The position numbers and the translations under genes are program-made. Positions 1 to 11,809 of a stretch of DNA of 64,000 nt are shown here, in pieces. The stretch is from Cyathus striatus (Eukaryota; Basidiomycota; Agaricomycetes; Agaricales; Nidulariaceae): the NCBI GenBank assembly GCA_025738555.1, contig JAOVFP010000003.1, positions 2,170,001-2,234,000 of the forward strand. Reading direction: 5' to 3'. How positions within the stretch are numbered: position 1 is the stretch's first letter; each line of letters opens with the position of its first letter. The notes below the pieces were generated by a model that was not told where the DNA came from, did no database searches, and saw nothing but the letters and a program-made list of their open reading frames with translations.

Positions 1-460
1 AATACGGAAAAATAAGTAGTTATTGTGAGTACGGCAACGGTTAACTACGGCGAACCGAACTACGAGTACGGCGAATAAATGACACATTATGCCGCTCCAA
101 ATGGAAAATTAATCGCCATACTGTAGTTCGGTTGCCATAGGAAAGGGTGTGCCATAGTCTACAAGCTTTCTTCTATTTTTTCTATTTTTGCTGTACAACC
201 CCATTCTAATATATAACTACATGTCTCTTAACATTATAATATCAATAATATGTTCGAAATTTGACCTAGAAGTTGTGTTTTTCATCGAATGTTTTGATCA
301 ATGGTATTTCCCATACATTTTCCACGCCTGGTTGATGTACTTTAGAGTAGTCTTACAGCGCATTTCAGTCCACCTTAAGACTTTCTTCAGATTTACTCTT
401 TCATTTTTGTCTATAAACCCATATTTCAAGCTAGCGCTCAATTTTACATTAAGTTATTTT
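1..460 (+). repeat. Left arm of fold-back element
   Basis: Matches the reverse complement of 4,615-5,062 and, in direct orientation, 3,515-3,900. Several differences between arms are CG on the left against TG or CA on the right, for example TACGGCAACGG at 32-42 against TATGGCAACAG in the right arm read in reverse. Confidence 0.8.
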
Positions 461-715
461 GTTAAAAATGTTGTTTCAGCTCGATGAGGTATGAAGGTAA
501 AATTGAGTAATGAATACCAAGAAATGTGCTGAATTCTTTGCTTCAGATAAGAATATTTAAGTGCCTAAGATGTTGTTCCAAGTATGCAATGGGCAAGCAT
601 TGAGTCCATCCAGCCTGAGGGTGAAAGCATCGAGGCGCATTACATATGGAGATTATTATATTCTAACTGCTACCCAGAATGTGCTGCTAATTTGTTGTAT
701 ATATGCAGACCCATA

Positions 716-1095
716 TGAATTGACACTACATAAGGGCTTTTAAATGGTAGTTAAAATGTTAGAATTTATTTTCGGTACACTCATTCAAGTGTGTCCATGT
801 TCAGAGCAACAGTGCACTGCTGATAGCAAAAAAAAAACATAATTTGATCTGATTATCCTGAGGTACCGATTGCCTTGTCATATTTGTATCATATATTTCT
901 ACTTGCTATGCACATAGCTCTTGTTTATTCAGCATGACAATGCCATGTTTATTCAGATAACCAGATCAAATTATGTTTTTTTTCTGTCATCAGCGGTGCA
1001 CTGTTGCTCTGAACATGGACACACTTGAATGAGTGTACCGAAAATAAATTCTAACATTTTAACTACCATTTAAAAGCCCTTACGTAGTGTCAATT
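716..1095. repeat. Inverted repeat with ~140-bp arms
   Basis: Bases 716-860 reappear inverted at about 950-1,095, including the ACACTCATTCAAGTGTGTCC segment and an A-tract/T-tract. The spacer is about 90 bp. It would form a long hairpin. No gene is seen. Confidence 0.8.
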
Positions 1096-1893
1096 ATCTA
1101 CATTATCTACTAGTATAATGTAAAACTACGAATTGAGACTCGAAATTGTAATGCTTAAAAGTAAATGCAGCTGAATGAGGTTAAATGTACGCGACGCTGT
1201 ATGGTCTGGAGAGCGTGAGAATTAATTCGGAGATTTCCGAGGCTGCAAAAAGTCATCGAATAGATCCTTTTCTCTAACATATGTGCGGATTTATAGTATG
1301 TGGGTATATGGCATAAAAAGTAGAATAGTTTTATGTTTAAAATAGTGAGAAATAAACCAATTCTTAGTTTACGGCGACACCCAAGTATGGCGAACCGAAA
1401 TACGGCATAGGTTTTGTTTATTCAGCGTGACAATGCCATGTTTATTCAGATAACCAGATCTAATTATGTTTTTTTTTGCTATCAGCGCTGCACTGTTGCT
1501 CTGAACATGGAAACACGTGAAGGAGTGTGCTGAAAATAAATTCTAACATTTTAACTACCATTTAAAAGCCCTTACATAGTGTCAAATATCTACTAATATA
1601 ATATAAAACTACGAATTGAGGCTCGAAATTGTAATGCTTAAAAGTAAATGTGGCTGAATGAGGTTAAATGTACGCGACACTGTACGGTCTGGAGAGCATG
1701 AGAATTAATTCGGAGATTTCCGAGGCTGCAAAAAGTCATCGAATAGATCCTTTTCTCTAACATATGTACGGATTTATAGTATGTGGGTATATAGCATAAA
1801 ATGTAGAATAGTTTTATCTTTAAAATAGTGAGAAATAAACCAATTCTTAGTTTACGGCGACACCCAAGTCCGGCGAACCGAAATACGGCATAG
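925..1893 (+). repeat. Tandem duplication, ~485-bp unit, two copies
   Basis: Unit 1 (about 925-1,410) and unit 2 (about 1,411-1,893) both run from a TTGTTTATTCAGC start to ACGGCATAGG and are nearly identical. Each ends in the GGCGAACCGAAATACGGC motif typical of the fold-back family in this region. Confidence 0.8.
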
Positions 1894-1924
1894 GTCTTAG
1901 TACGGTGAATTTATTTATAGTTGG

Positions 1925-3520
1925 AGTATGACGCTCCTTTTGATCAAAAACTCACTGTGCCGTAGTTCGGCTACCGTAGCAAAGTGCATGTCGTAGCATT
2001 GGACATTTCATGTTTTTTTCTTCTAATTCTTACGTTTGTCATATGAATATACATTATATGATATTATTAAGCTATTATAACGAAAATATATGCCTGAAAA
2101 GTCTCTTTTTCCGGTCGTTTCGCATGTCAAAGTTGTTGTCCCACGCTTTCTGACCATGCGGAGACTCTTCAATAATGCTTGCTAGACAGTAGAATAAATG
2201 GATACATATTATTAAAGTGAGTTAATGTACTTCTATGGTGTACATAGTGACTTGTACAATTCAAATTTTCAACAAATTCCGCTGTCATTAAGTCAATCAA
2301 TCCAGAGAAGTGATAGAATGACAGTGTATTGTTAGGTTCTTCATTAGCATTAGTATTAGTGGTATAAAAATTAGTGCATAACTTTCTTTTTACAATATTC
2401 ATAATGTATATATTTACAGTACGGGCCTAGCAAATATTTTTGAAGTCTGTGCATTGAGAAAGTGCGGGAAAAAACCTTCGTTGAGAAACAACACGAAAAG
2501 TGGAGACTTTGAGGACAATTTAAAGGCTCAAATACCATTATAGGTGTTCCTAAATTTCATCATAACAAAAAAATAGTCTCCAAAAGCTATGTTACTTCAC
2601 GAAATGTTATGTTCAACATAATTTCCCACGCCCTTCCCACACTTGGTTGAAGTGACCTACAGCAATCTTACAGTGCTGTCAGTCCACCTTTGATCAGCAG
2701 TACTCACTCGTACTCTTCACATATATAATTTATTTATGTCTGGAGACCAAATGGTAAGCCAGCATTCACATGTATATTGGATTGTTGCGATGTGGGGCTT
2801 CTCAATTAGGTGTGGGAAAAACTGCTGAACAAAAAATATCATGAAATACATAGCTTTCGGGTCAATTTAAATGTTATCATGATATTTATGGACACTTATA
2901 ATGACATTTGAGCCTGCAAATTGCTCTTGAAGCCTCTGTTTTTCGTGTTGTTTCGCATGCGAAGGGTATTTTCCTACGCTTTCTCGATGTGCGGAGACTT
3001 CAACAACATTTGCTAGGCTCATACTATAAACATATACATTATGAATATCATAGAAAGCTATTTATGCACTATATTTTGGTAGTCATAAATTCAGATTTCT
3101 TACACCACTAGTACCAATGTCATTCTATCACTTCTCTGGGTTGATTGACTTAATGATGGTGGAATGTGTTGAAAATTTGACTTGTATATGCCCTTATGTA
3201 TACCATAGAAGTGCATTAACTCACTTTTCTATAATATTTATGCATTTATTCTACTGTCTAGCAAGTATTATTGAAGAGTCTCCGCATGGTCAGAAAGCGT
3301 GGGAAACAACTTTGACATGTGAAACGACCGGAAAAAGAGACTTTTCAGGCATATATTTTTGTCATAATAGTGTAAGCATATCACACAATGTATATTTATA
3401 TTGAAAACATAAGAATTAGCTGAAAAAAACATGAAATGTCTGATGCTACGGCATGCACTTTGCTACAGTAGCCGAACTACGGTACAGTGAGTATTTGATC
3501 AAACAGAGCATCATATTTAT
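1925..3520. repeat. Inverted repeat with ~400-480-bp arms
   Basis: 1,925-2,420 matches the reverse complement of 3,105-3,520; both contain the TTCCGGTCGTTTCGCATGTC-type segment and the GTAGCAAAGTGCATG terminus. The ~680-bp centre is a more diverged relative of the same family, with blocks near 2,570-2,700 and 2,880-3,000. No coding sequence is supported; the open frames at 2,169-2,402 and 3,117-3,404 are mirror images within the arms. Confidence 0.8.
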
Positions 3521-4614
3521 ATGCCGCTCCGAATGGGAAATTAATTGCCGTACTCCAGTTCGGTTGCCATAGGAAAGGGTGTGCCATAGTCTACAAGTTT
3601 TCTTCTATTTTCCACAATCTCATTATATATTTTTGTTCTAATGTATAAATAAATGTCTCTTAATGTTATAATAGCGATGAAATAGTCCTAAATCGACCTA
3701 GGAGCTATGTTTTTTCACAGAATGTTATGTTCAGCGGTATTTCCCATGCTTTTCCCACGCTTCGCTGAAGTGCTTTACGGCAATCATACAATGCCTTCAG
3801 TCCACCTTTAGAATTTCGTCAACCTTGCTCTCTTGTACTCTTCTTCATATATATAATATTGATACATATATAATTTATTCATGTCCAGACACCCAATATT
3901 AAATGTATTGTTTTGGCTTGAAGAAATATGAAATTAAAATTGAATAGTGAATGGAGTGGATAATCTGAGTAGTGAAGCCATGCTGTATACATATGTTTCA
4001 TAAATGCATATCTGAGTACCTGAACTGTTGCTCTAAATATCTGACAAATGAGTGTTGAGTGTATCCAGTTGGAGGGTGAAAGTGTTGAGGTGCTTTAGAT
4101 TATTACATACAGAGAAGTTGAGAGACATACATATTATGCCTCTATGCTATGCATATACAATATCATTATAAATGTCTCTGTATTTAATCACAACAATAGC
4201 AGTCTTAAATTGACATAGAAGCTATGTTATTTCATGATGTGTTTTGTTAAACAGTATTTCCCATGCTTAATTGAAATGCTTTACATCACTAACTTGTCAA
4301 TTGTTCAGCTGCCCAAACTTAGAGTACAATGTATTTAAAATACCTCGAGCAATTGGTGTAACTCTTATATGGATTAAGTTAGTTTAGTCTTTAAACTTTA
4401 TCTTTCTCTCCATCATTTCTTTGAGCTCTTATACATATGCGTGATAATGTATATACTGAGTATATGAACTAATTATCACAAATATATGGCCTGAATTCGA
4501 TCTGGAATATAAATTTTAACCTATTTAGTACCATTCACATTTCTCTTTATAGCTGTTTAAGCTGAAGTAATATATTTAATGAACCAACTTAATGTGCATG
4601 TGAATACTGGTATG

Positions 4615-5062
4615 ACATTTGGGTGTCTGGACATAACCAAGTTATATATGTATCAATATTATATATATGAAGAAGAATACAAGAGAGCAAGGTTGACGAA
4701 ATTCTAAAGGTGGACTGAAGGCATTGTATGATTGCCATAAAGCACTTCAGCGAAGCACGGGAAATACTGTTGAGCATAACATTCCATGAAAAAACATAGC
4801 TCCTAGGTCGATTTAGGACTATGTCATCGCTATTATAACATTAAGAGACATTTATTTATACATTAGAACAAAAATATATAGTGAGATTGTGGAAAATAGA
4901 AGAAAACTTGTAGACTACGGCACACCCTTTCCTACAGCAACTGAACTGGAGTACAGCGATTAATTTCCCATTCGGAGCAGCATATACTTGTAGTTCAGTT
5001 CGCCATAGTTAACTGTTGCCATACTCACAATATCTACTCATTTTTCAGTATTTTCTGTACAT
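4615..5062 (-). repeat. Right arm of fold-back element
   Basis: Inverted copy of both 1-460 and 3,510-3,900. It ends near 5,062, where similarity to the left end stops. Confidence 0.8.
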
Positions 5063-5159
5063 ATTTTTACATTTAATATATATTACATGTTAATATATCC
5101 TACTACAGTAGATATATTTCTCATAATGACTGTTTTGAGAGGTCGTGACACTTAGCCAC

Positions 5160-5460
5160 ATGTTTCAACTGACTATCAGAGAGTCAGTTGAGAGTCAGTT
5201 GATAGTATCAGAGAGTAGATTGATAGTAAGATGAGACTTAGTTGAGACTCAGGTGAGACTCTCATAGAATCAGGTGAGAGTCAGGTGAGAGTCAGTTGAT
5301 AGTCAGATTATAATTACATACAAAATTAGAATAATCACAAGTCTCACCTTACTCTCACCTTACTATCACCTTACTCTTATTCAATCTAGTATCAGATACT
5401 AATCTGAGAGTTGATTGATACAATTTTACCTGACTATCATCTGACTATCACTTATATTTG
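5160..5460. repeat. Left subterminal array of GAGAGTCAGGT-like repeats
   Basis: About twenty degenerate copies of GAGAGTCAG(G/T)T(G/T)A followed by copies in reverse orientation (CTCACCTTACT). The same motif recurs only at 14,345-14,484, next to the transposase gene. It is probably a transposase-recognition region, by inference. Confidence 0.75.
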
Positions 5461-5479
5461 TATAAGTTATCAGTGTAAA

Positions 5480-5925
5480 ATAAGATTGCATCTTTGCAGA
5501 ATTGAACCCTCAATGTGGTCACGTGACCGGCGCTTATTCCGAAAGCGCCAATGGGCCAATCAATCATAAATAGATAATGTCATTTAATATTATGTAATGT
5601 TATTATTACATATAAGCAGGCAATTAGTCACACGTACATATGTCTTTTTTGTGGGGCGACTTGTCAATTAATTTTTTATTCCCACCCTCCATTCACTCCC
5701 TTGCTCCCCCCACCTTCCATTCACTCTTTCATTTCCACTTTATGTTCGATCCTCTCTCTTCTTTAAGCACAATCGCTCTTTTTCTATCAAGCACAATCGC
5801 TTTTCACTCCGTTTATTCCGGAATGTGCGTTGTTTGTCCCCACGATGGCGTTAAGGTGCGTGTTGTCTCTTTCTTCCCTCACTCCAGTGTCACTGAGCGT
5901 AACACTCCCTTCTAGCCCCTCTCCC
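5480..5925. other. No gene recognised; pyrimidine-rich lead-in to satellite
   Basis: Contains the palindrome GTCACGTGAC near 5,518 and a pyrimidine-rich tract that grades into the satellite. The open frame at 5,640-5,915 is low-complexity and resembles no family I know. Confidence 0.5.
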
Positions 5926-5929
5926 CCAT

Positions 5930-6860
5930 GATGTTTTGAGTGCAATCACTCCTCTTCCCCTCCCCCATGCCACATATGAGCGCAAATGCTCCGTCCTCCC
6001 TCTCCTCTGTGACGTCTGAGTGCAAATGCTCAATGTCCTCTCCCCCATGCCACATATGAGCGCAAACACTCTGTCCTCCCTCTCCTCTGTGACGTCTGAG
6101 TGCAAATGCTCGATGTCCTCTCCCCCATGCCACATATGAGTGCAAATGCTCTGTCCTCCCTCTCCTCTGTGACGTCTGAGCGCAAACACTCGATGTCCTC
6201 TCCCCCATGCCACATATGAGCGCAAACGCTCCGTTCTCCCTCTCCTCTGTGACGTCTGAGCGCAAACGCTCAATGTCCTCTCCCCACGCCATGTATGAGC
6301 GCAAACGCTCCTCCTTCCCTCCCCTACGCACAAACGCTCGTTCCCTCCATCCCCCTGTGACGTCTACGAGTGCAAATGCTCATCATTTCCCTCCCCTCCC
6401 ATACCATGTATGAGCGCAAACGCTCCTCCTTCCCTCCCCTTTGCCATGTATGAGCACAAACACTCATTCCCTCCATCCCCCTGTGATGTCTATGAGCGCA
6501 AACACTCATCATTTCCCTCCCCCCTCCCCCATACCACATCTGAGCACAAACACTTGTCCTCCCCCTCTCCCCATGACATCTACAAGTGCAAACACTCATG
6601 TTTCCCTCCCCCTCCCCTGTACCACGTCATCCTCCCCCTCTCCCCTGTACCACGTCTGAGCACAAACACTCATCGTTTCCATCCCCTCTCCTCTGTACCC
6701 CTCCCCATGCCATGTCTGAGCGCAAACGCTCTTGGTTCCCCTCTGCAACGTCTTCGAGCACAAATGCTCGTTCTTCCCCTCCCTACACTGTGTCTGAGCG
6801 CAAACACTCCTTGTTCCCCACCCCCCACAACATTTTCGAGCACAAACGCTGTCAGGCATG
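5930..6860. repeat. Satellite array with GAGCGCAAACGCTC palindromic core
   Basis: Between about 5,961 and 6,290 the array has an 80-bp period (CCCCCATGCC starts at 5,962, 6,042, 6,122 and 6,202). Each unit is two ~40-bp halves, each carrying GAGCGCAAACGCTC or its decayed forms such as GAGTGCAAATGCTC or GAGCACAAACACTC, separated by C/T-rich spacer. It becomes less regular to 6,860. Because 80 is not a multiple of three, open frames appear in several phases on both strands; they are not considered genes. Confidence 0.85.
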
Positions 6861-6869
6861 ATTTTTGAT

Positions 6870-7095
6870 TATATATAATGCATGCAAATGCACTGTATAC
6901 CACAATTAAAGAAATTGCACTGTCATGTCACATGACTGAATACTTCACACCATCACATGATACAATACACTACTAATCAAATATACCCAATACCATACAT
7001 GAACAAACCAATACCTTACATGAACAAATAACTTTAAATCACCAGTAAACATCATACACATATCAATAATTAATCGCTTGCACAAACAATGCACT
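6870..7095. other. AT-rich spacer, no gene seen
   Basis: AT-rich sequence with short imperfect direct repeats (ATACCATACATGAACAAA-like, near 6,990-7,030). Nothing coding is visible. Confidence 0.5.
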
Positions 7096-7099
7096 AACA

Positions 7100-7500
7100 A
7101 AGGATAATATGACACTCTTTCATTGTGTTATTCATCCATTGTATGAAGACAATGAGAGACTATTTATATACAACTCTATTGTTTTCAATCCTATTGTTCA
7201 TAATAAATGAACTGCATTGTACTATTCACCTATTGTTGAAGACAATGAGAAAACTATTTATATACAACTCCATTGTTTTCAATGCTATTGTTCATAACTA
7301 ATGAACTACATTGTGCAATTTACCCATTGTCTGAGGACAATGCAAAAACTATTTATATATGACACTATTGTTTTCACCACCATTGTACATAATAAATGAA
7401 CTGCATTGTACTGTTCATTTAATATTTGAAGACAATGTGGAACTATTTATATATAACTCCATTGTTTTTCACTGCCATTGTTTACACAATGGCAGATAGG
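7100..7500. repeat. 94-bp tandem repeat, about four copies
   Basis: ACTATTTATATA recurs at about 7,159, 7,253, 7,348 and 7,442, spacing 94-95 bp. Each unit carries several CATTGT/ACAATG sites, so short inverted pairs occur throughout; scattered CATTGT/ACAATG continue to 7,715. No coding content. Confidence 0.85.
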
Positions 7501-7759
7501 TAACTATTGTTCACTACTCCATTGTTATAAAAATGGATTCCTATTGTTCTTGCCCAGAACAATGTAGCTCTTTATTTAGAACAATGTACTTCATTACACA
7601 TTGTTCTAACATAAGCTATTGTTCTCTGCTGACTAACCCTCAAATACCATTGTCCTGTACAGCCTCAGATCTAAAATCTACACTTGCACACTACTCATTT
7701 TGGAGAACAATGTAGGATGGTAGAGTGGGAATTGGATTACTAAGCAGGTTGGGAAAAGG

Positions 7760-7990
7760 TATATAAGGAGGACAGTTTGGCAGTAGATAGATAGCTACCC
7801 ACCCCCCAGTAGTCTCACCCATTTGTCATTAGTCATCAGTTATTAGTACAGTTTTATTAGCACAGCCAGTCCAGTCAGAAATAGTATCAGTATCAGCAAC
7901 AGTAAACAGATCAGTAACAGTCACAGTATTAGTCAGAAGTCACAGTCACAGTCAGAGTAACAGTAACAGAATAAGAAGCAGATCATAGGT
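7760..7990 (+). promoter_or_regulatory. TATA-box-like promoter and CAGTA-rich leader
   Basis: TATATAAG at 7,760-7,767 is followed by ACCCACCCCCCAGTAG and a leader rich in CAGTA/CAGTCA repeats. This resembles the core promoter of the copia LTR at 19,636, so it could be a solo LTR fragment rather than the promoter of the accessory gene. Confidence 0.4.
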
Positions 7991-8253
7991 CAAGTTCTAA
8001 GCAAGTTGAACATTGATCTATACAACATACACATTATAAATAGCATTAGGTCTATAGTGTGTACTATACCCCTTTCATTATACTTGACATTGTATACAGC
8101 CTTTGCTGTACAATATCCTTCACACTCAGTTTCATACAAATCATACAGCTCTTGCTGTACAAGACCATCCACCAAATTCCCAAGAATATCCTCGCTAAAT
8201 ATTTCCTGACACTCAGGTGTTGTAACACGAACAAAGTTTATTCCTGTTAGCAC
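7990..8253 (-). CDS. Small ORF of unknown function (possible relic)
   Basis: An 87-codon minus-strand frame. It contains two related blocks (QQELYDLYETE and YCTAKAVYNVKYNE), matching an imperfect DNA repeat (ACAGC(C/T)(T/C)TTGCTGTACA). Amino-acid composition is ordinary rather than low-complexity, which is the only support. No family is recognised; it may be chance within repeat DNA. Confidence 0.2.
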   Translation of the reverse strand: MLTGINFVRVTTPECQEIFSEDILGNLVDGLVQQELYDLYETECEGYCTAKAVYNVKYNERGIVHTIDLMLFIMCMLYRSMFNLLRT

Positions 8254-8289
8254 CTTAGATTAACTTAATCTTAAACAACAACACTCTTT

Positions 8290-8770
8290 CCTCCTCTTCC
8301 CCACACCGTGTCTGAGCGCAAACGCTCTTTGTTCCCCTCCCCCTGGTCCCCACCCCTGCTACGTCTTCAAGCACAAATGCTCGTTCCTCCCCTCCCCACG
8401 CCATGTCTGAGCGCAAACACTCTTTGTTCCCCTCCTCCTGGTCCCCACCCCCGCAACATCTTCGAGCGCAAACGCTCATTCCTCCTCTTCCTCATGCCGT
8501 ATCTGAGCGCAAACGCTCTCGGTTCCCCTCCCCCCTGCTATGTCTTCGAGTGCAAACACTCGTTCCTCCCCTCCCCACACTCCCTCCTCCCCTCCCCACA
8601 TTCCCCACAATGTCTCAGTGCTCAGTGCTCACCTCTCACCTTCCCCACAACCTGAGTCCAATGCTCTTTCCTCCCCTTCTCCACGCCGTGCCTGAGCCCC
8701 TGTCACATCTTTGAGCACAATGCTCACCTTTCCCATCCACCACAACATCCCTGAGTGCAAACACTTTTCC
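8290..8770. repeat. Second GAGCGCAAACGCTC satellite block
   Basis: The same core and pyrimidine-rich spacer as 5,930-6,860, with spacing of roughly 50-60 bp. Cores are near 8,313, 8,370, 8,410, 8,464, 8,505 and 8,548, fading into degenerate copies to 8,770. Open frames on both strands are repeat artefacts. Confidence 0.8.
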
Positions 8771-9058
8771 TCTCTCACGAAATCTATTTATATCATGGTT
8801 TCTCCCATGTCAACACCTCAATGCACACAAGTATCTTTCTTACCCCTCCTTCCAAGCCCTCCTTCCTCTCCTCCTCTTCGGTGCTGGTTCATTGAGTCCT
8901 GGCAGTTGCCAGTGAACATTGAAACAGCACCCAATTGAGTAGGAGTTCGAGTTGGAGGTAGGAATGTTATTTATAGAGTAGATACATGTCTGTCTCATGT
9001 TAATAATACATGCTTCTTTTCTTCTTTTGTGCTGCCAGAGATTGATTGACCAAGTCCC

Positions 9059-11502
9059 ATGAATGATATAAGTAAAGACTGTGTTTCTTTTCCTTTTCTT
9101 CCTTTATTTGAGTGTACAACACTTAAGATACAATTTCGCTTTTTTATACTGCTTTTTTACTGTCTACTTTTGTCTACCATACAATCTACTAGGTCCAAGA
9201 CTGCTGGTGCTGCTCCACCATCCTCTTCCACTAGATCCAGATCTAGGAATACTACCACTGCACCTGAAAGTGGTGCTTCTAGTGGTGCTCCAATTTCTCA
9301 AAGGGGGAGGCCTGCTTCTAGAGCTCAATCAAGGGGAAGGGGAAGGGGAAGAGGCAGGAAAGGGAATCGATCTGAGAGTGAAGAGGAGCATGAAGGAGAT
9401 GGTGAGAGTGGTGGCAATAAAGAGAAGGAGGAAGAGGAGGAGGAGGAGGATGTAATAGAGATGTCAGAGAAAGGTACAGGGAAGGAAAAGAAGATAAGTC
9501 AGAAACCTATTCCCAAAAGATGGAGGAAGAAAGTCAAGTAAGTCATGTTGTTTAATAATTTCTGTTGCACTTCATTTATTCTTTTATAGGAAATCTTCTG
9601 TTCAGCGTCTACAAGAGGACCAAGAGATTGATGCTCAAGAAGTGCCAGCTCATCTAACTAGGTATATTTTCTTGCTCTATACTTTTTACTTATTGCTTTA
9701 CATTATATATAGAACAGAATTAATTCTGGAGTGAAGCAACTTGACAGTTGCTCCACCTCCTCAGCTTTGTGGTCACTCTGGGACAGTACTTCCACCTCAT
9801 GTAAGGACTTCAACAGGCTCTAGATCAGGATCAAGTGGTTCTGCATTCAGTGGCTCTATTAAGTCCACTTCTGGTGATTCGTTAAATGAAAAGGAACTGT
9901 CAATATTCAGTGGATCTAAGTCAACTGGAAATACTTCTAAGTCAAAATCTAGTGAATTATTAAGTAAAGGATCTACTTCAATTGAGGATGACAATGATGA
10001 TGATGCAGAGGAAATGGATATTGATAAAACTCCTAAAAAAAGCAACAAGAGGCGCAACCACTCTACTAGTCCAACTAGTCCCACTGTCAGTATAGATAGT
10101 CGCTCTTCAAAATCTAGTCGGAAGTCTCTGTCACACAGCACTGCATCCAGCCATTCATCCACCTTGAATAATTTAACTGGCTTAGAATCCAATCTTATTA
10201 GAGAGGATCAAACATTTGAAAGCTTCATGAGTCAATTTAATGACCAGCATTCAGATGAAGTTGATTCAGATGAAGAAGACTCTGTTGCTAAGGCTGTGGA
10301 CTCTCTTGCATTACAAGGTGCATCTAAAATCACAGGTGGTCACATGCATGAGCATGCACTTGGAAATAATTTAACTTTGGTGATGCAGGTAAATAATTAA
10401 AACAACTTGTTTTGTTTAACTATTTAACATATTTTTATAGAGGAAAGAGATGACATACCAGTTGAAGTAACTACAACTGGAACTGTACATGTTTTCAGTA
10501 ATCGCAAATCAACAGAAGCACATTTTGCAATTAAAAATGTCAAATTGCATTACAAACTTGGCAAAGTTGTACAGTTGATTGGTGAAAAATATTCATATGT
10601 CAAAGGTATATCATTTATTCTTTATGTCCACATATATATATTGACTATATTTATTTACAGTATTGGACCCATATATGTTTATCTGGGAGGATAATACTTG
10701 GGTTATTAAAGGCCACTATTCAGAGCTTCTAAAAGATCTTGAAGATATTGAGTGGTTTGTTAATGAAAAAAACAATACAGTTTGCCATGTTTTAGCAGTA
10801 AGTATGAAGTATTTATTTGCTATAATTAACTTATAATTTTTACAGGAAGGACTTGATTCATCTGCAATCTCAGCTCCTGCTGTTACCATGTCCACTCCTG
10901 TGGCTTCTAGTTCTGGTTCAAGGAAAACCCTAAGATCAGTTACTAAAGAGCAACAGCAAATTATTGATATCTTTAAGATTCCTCCTGCTTTGCGCTATGA
11001 GGGTACTGTCAGTATTCGTGTTGTATATGCGAAATGGCTCTTTATCCAGAAGATTGTTTTGGAACTACCTGGAAAGATTGCAGATGGGTCTTTTACTGGA
11101 AAGGAGAGTGGTAATGAGCGAACATACACTATATTTTTTGCAACACCATTCTACTTCAGGGTTCATAGGCACTTTCGCAACCTGAAGTATTTTAAAAGGA
11201 TGGAACAATGGTTTATGGGAGATCCCAATATTAAGGATGAAGATGTCTGGGGAGCTAGAAAGCCTGGTATTGACTATCTAGGAGAGATTCTGAATAAGTG
11301 TATTGCTATTGCTGAGCAGAAGAAGAAAGAAGAAGAAAAGGAGAGAGAGAGAAGGAGAAAGAGAAGGAAAAGGAAAAGGACAAGAATAAGGGTAAGGGTA
11401 AAGAGAAGAGAAAGGAGAGTAGAAAAGGAAAGGAGCAAGCCTTGTAAGAATATTTTATTTACTATTTTCAACAAAGTTATACTTTCAACAAGTATAACTT
11501 GA
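9059..11502 (+). CDS. Intron-rich accessory gene of the KDZ element, unknown function
   Basis: Read as exons about 9,059-9,537, 9,590-9,661, 9,737-10,388, 10,443-10,605, 10,661-10,797 and 10,846-11,440/11,502, each joined in frame with GT-AG introns of 49-75 nt. The start is uncertain: codons before ~9,190 are hydrophobic and may be intronic. The product has an RG/SR-rich, acidic N-terminal half, a long Ser-rich disordered middle and two apparently folded segments, encoded around 10,450-10,790 and 10,960-11,290. A Lys/Glu/Arg tract follows. No known domain is recognised. It lies directly upstream of the transposase gene on the same strand. A strong donor (GTAAGAAT) at ~11,441 could splice it to the transposase exon at 11,810, although the frame that fits differs from the main frame within the Lys-rich tract. 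Confidence 0.6.
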
Positions 11503-11720
11503 AGTTTTTTTATCAATACTTCAACAGTATAGATTTTTCATAAAAGCTTTATTATCTATTCTTTTCTTTTCAATGAAGTTATACTTTCAACAAGTATAGC
11601 TTCAATTGTAAATCTGTACTTTCAACAGTATAGATTCCTTTGTTGATTTCTTCATACTTTCAACAAGTATGTAGATTGTACATTATACTTCAACAGTAAA
11701 GATCAGTTGTATTATTTTGT
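11440..11720. repeat. Short hairpin repeats, TATACTTTCAACAAGTATA
   Basis: At least five variants of TATACTT-TCAAC-AAGTATA (7-bp stem, 5-nt loop) lie between 11,467 and 11,700. They fall either in the 3' UTR of the accessory gene or in a 369-nt intron linking it to the transposase. Confidence 0.65.
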
Positions 11721-11809
11721 TGTTTAATGATGTGCAATGCATAACATTCATCTTGCTATTTTACTTATATTTTAAGTTGATTATTATATACTGACAATAT
11801 TTTTTACAG

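Larger units (their letters stand above)
1..5062. mobile_element. Nested fold-back element complex with long inverted arms
   Basis: The first ~460 bases reappear reverse-complemented at about 4,615-5,062, so the whole stretch is bounded by long inverted repeats. The left arm may begin before the window. Inside lie a second inverted pair (1,925-2,420 / 3,105-3,520), a third (3,510-3,900 / 4,615-4,990), a short one (716-860 / 950-1,095) and a tandem duplication. All share termini rich in TACGGC and GAACCGA. No transposase or other convincing coding sequence is visible; the short open frames follow the repeats. I infer a family of non-autonomous fold-back elements inserted into each other. The family is not recognised. 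Confidence 0.75.

Noticed and set aside
5890..6868. Long open frames on both strands (for example minus 5,890-6,333 and plus 6,410-6,868)
   Set aside because: They are translations of the satellite in several phases; the 80-bp period is not a multiple of three and the same peptides recur in different frames.
5160..8770. CRISPR-like array
   Set aside because: The repeats are degenerate with related, low-complexity spacers and the context is eukaryotic.
9797..10192. 131-codon minus-strand frame
   Set aside because: It is antisense to the Ser/Asp-rich exon of the accessory gene, whose splice sites fit on the plus strand.
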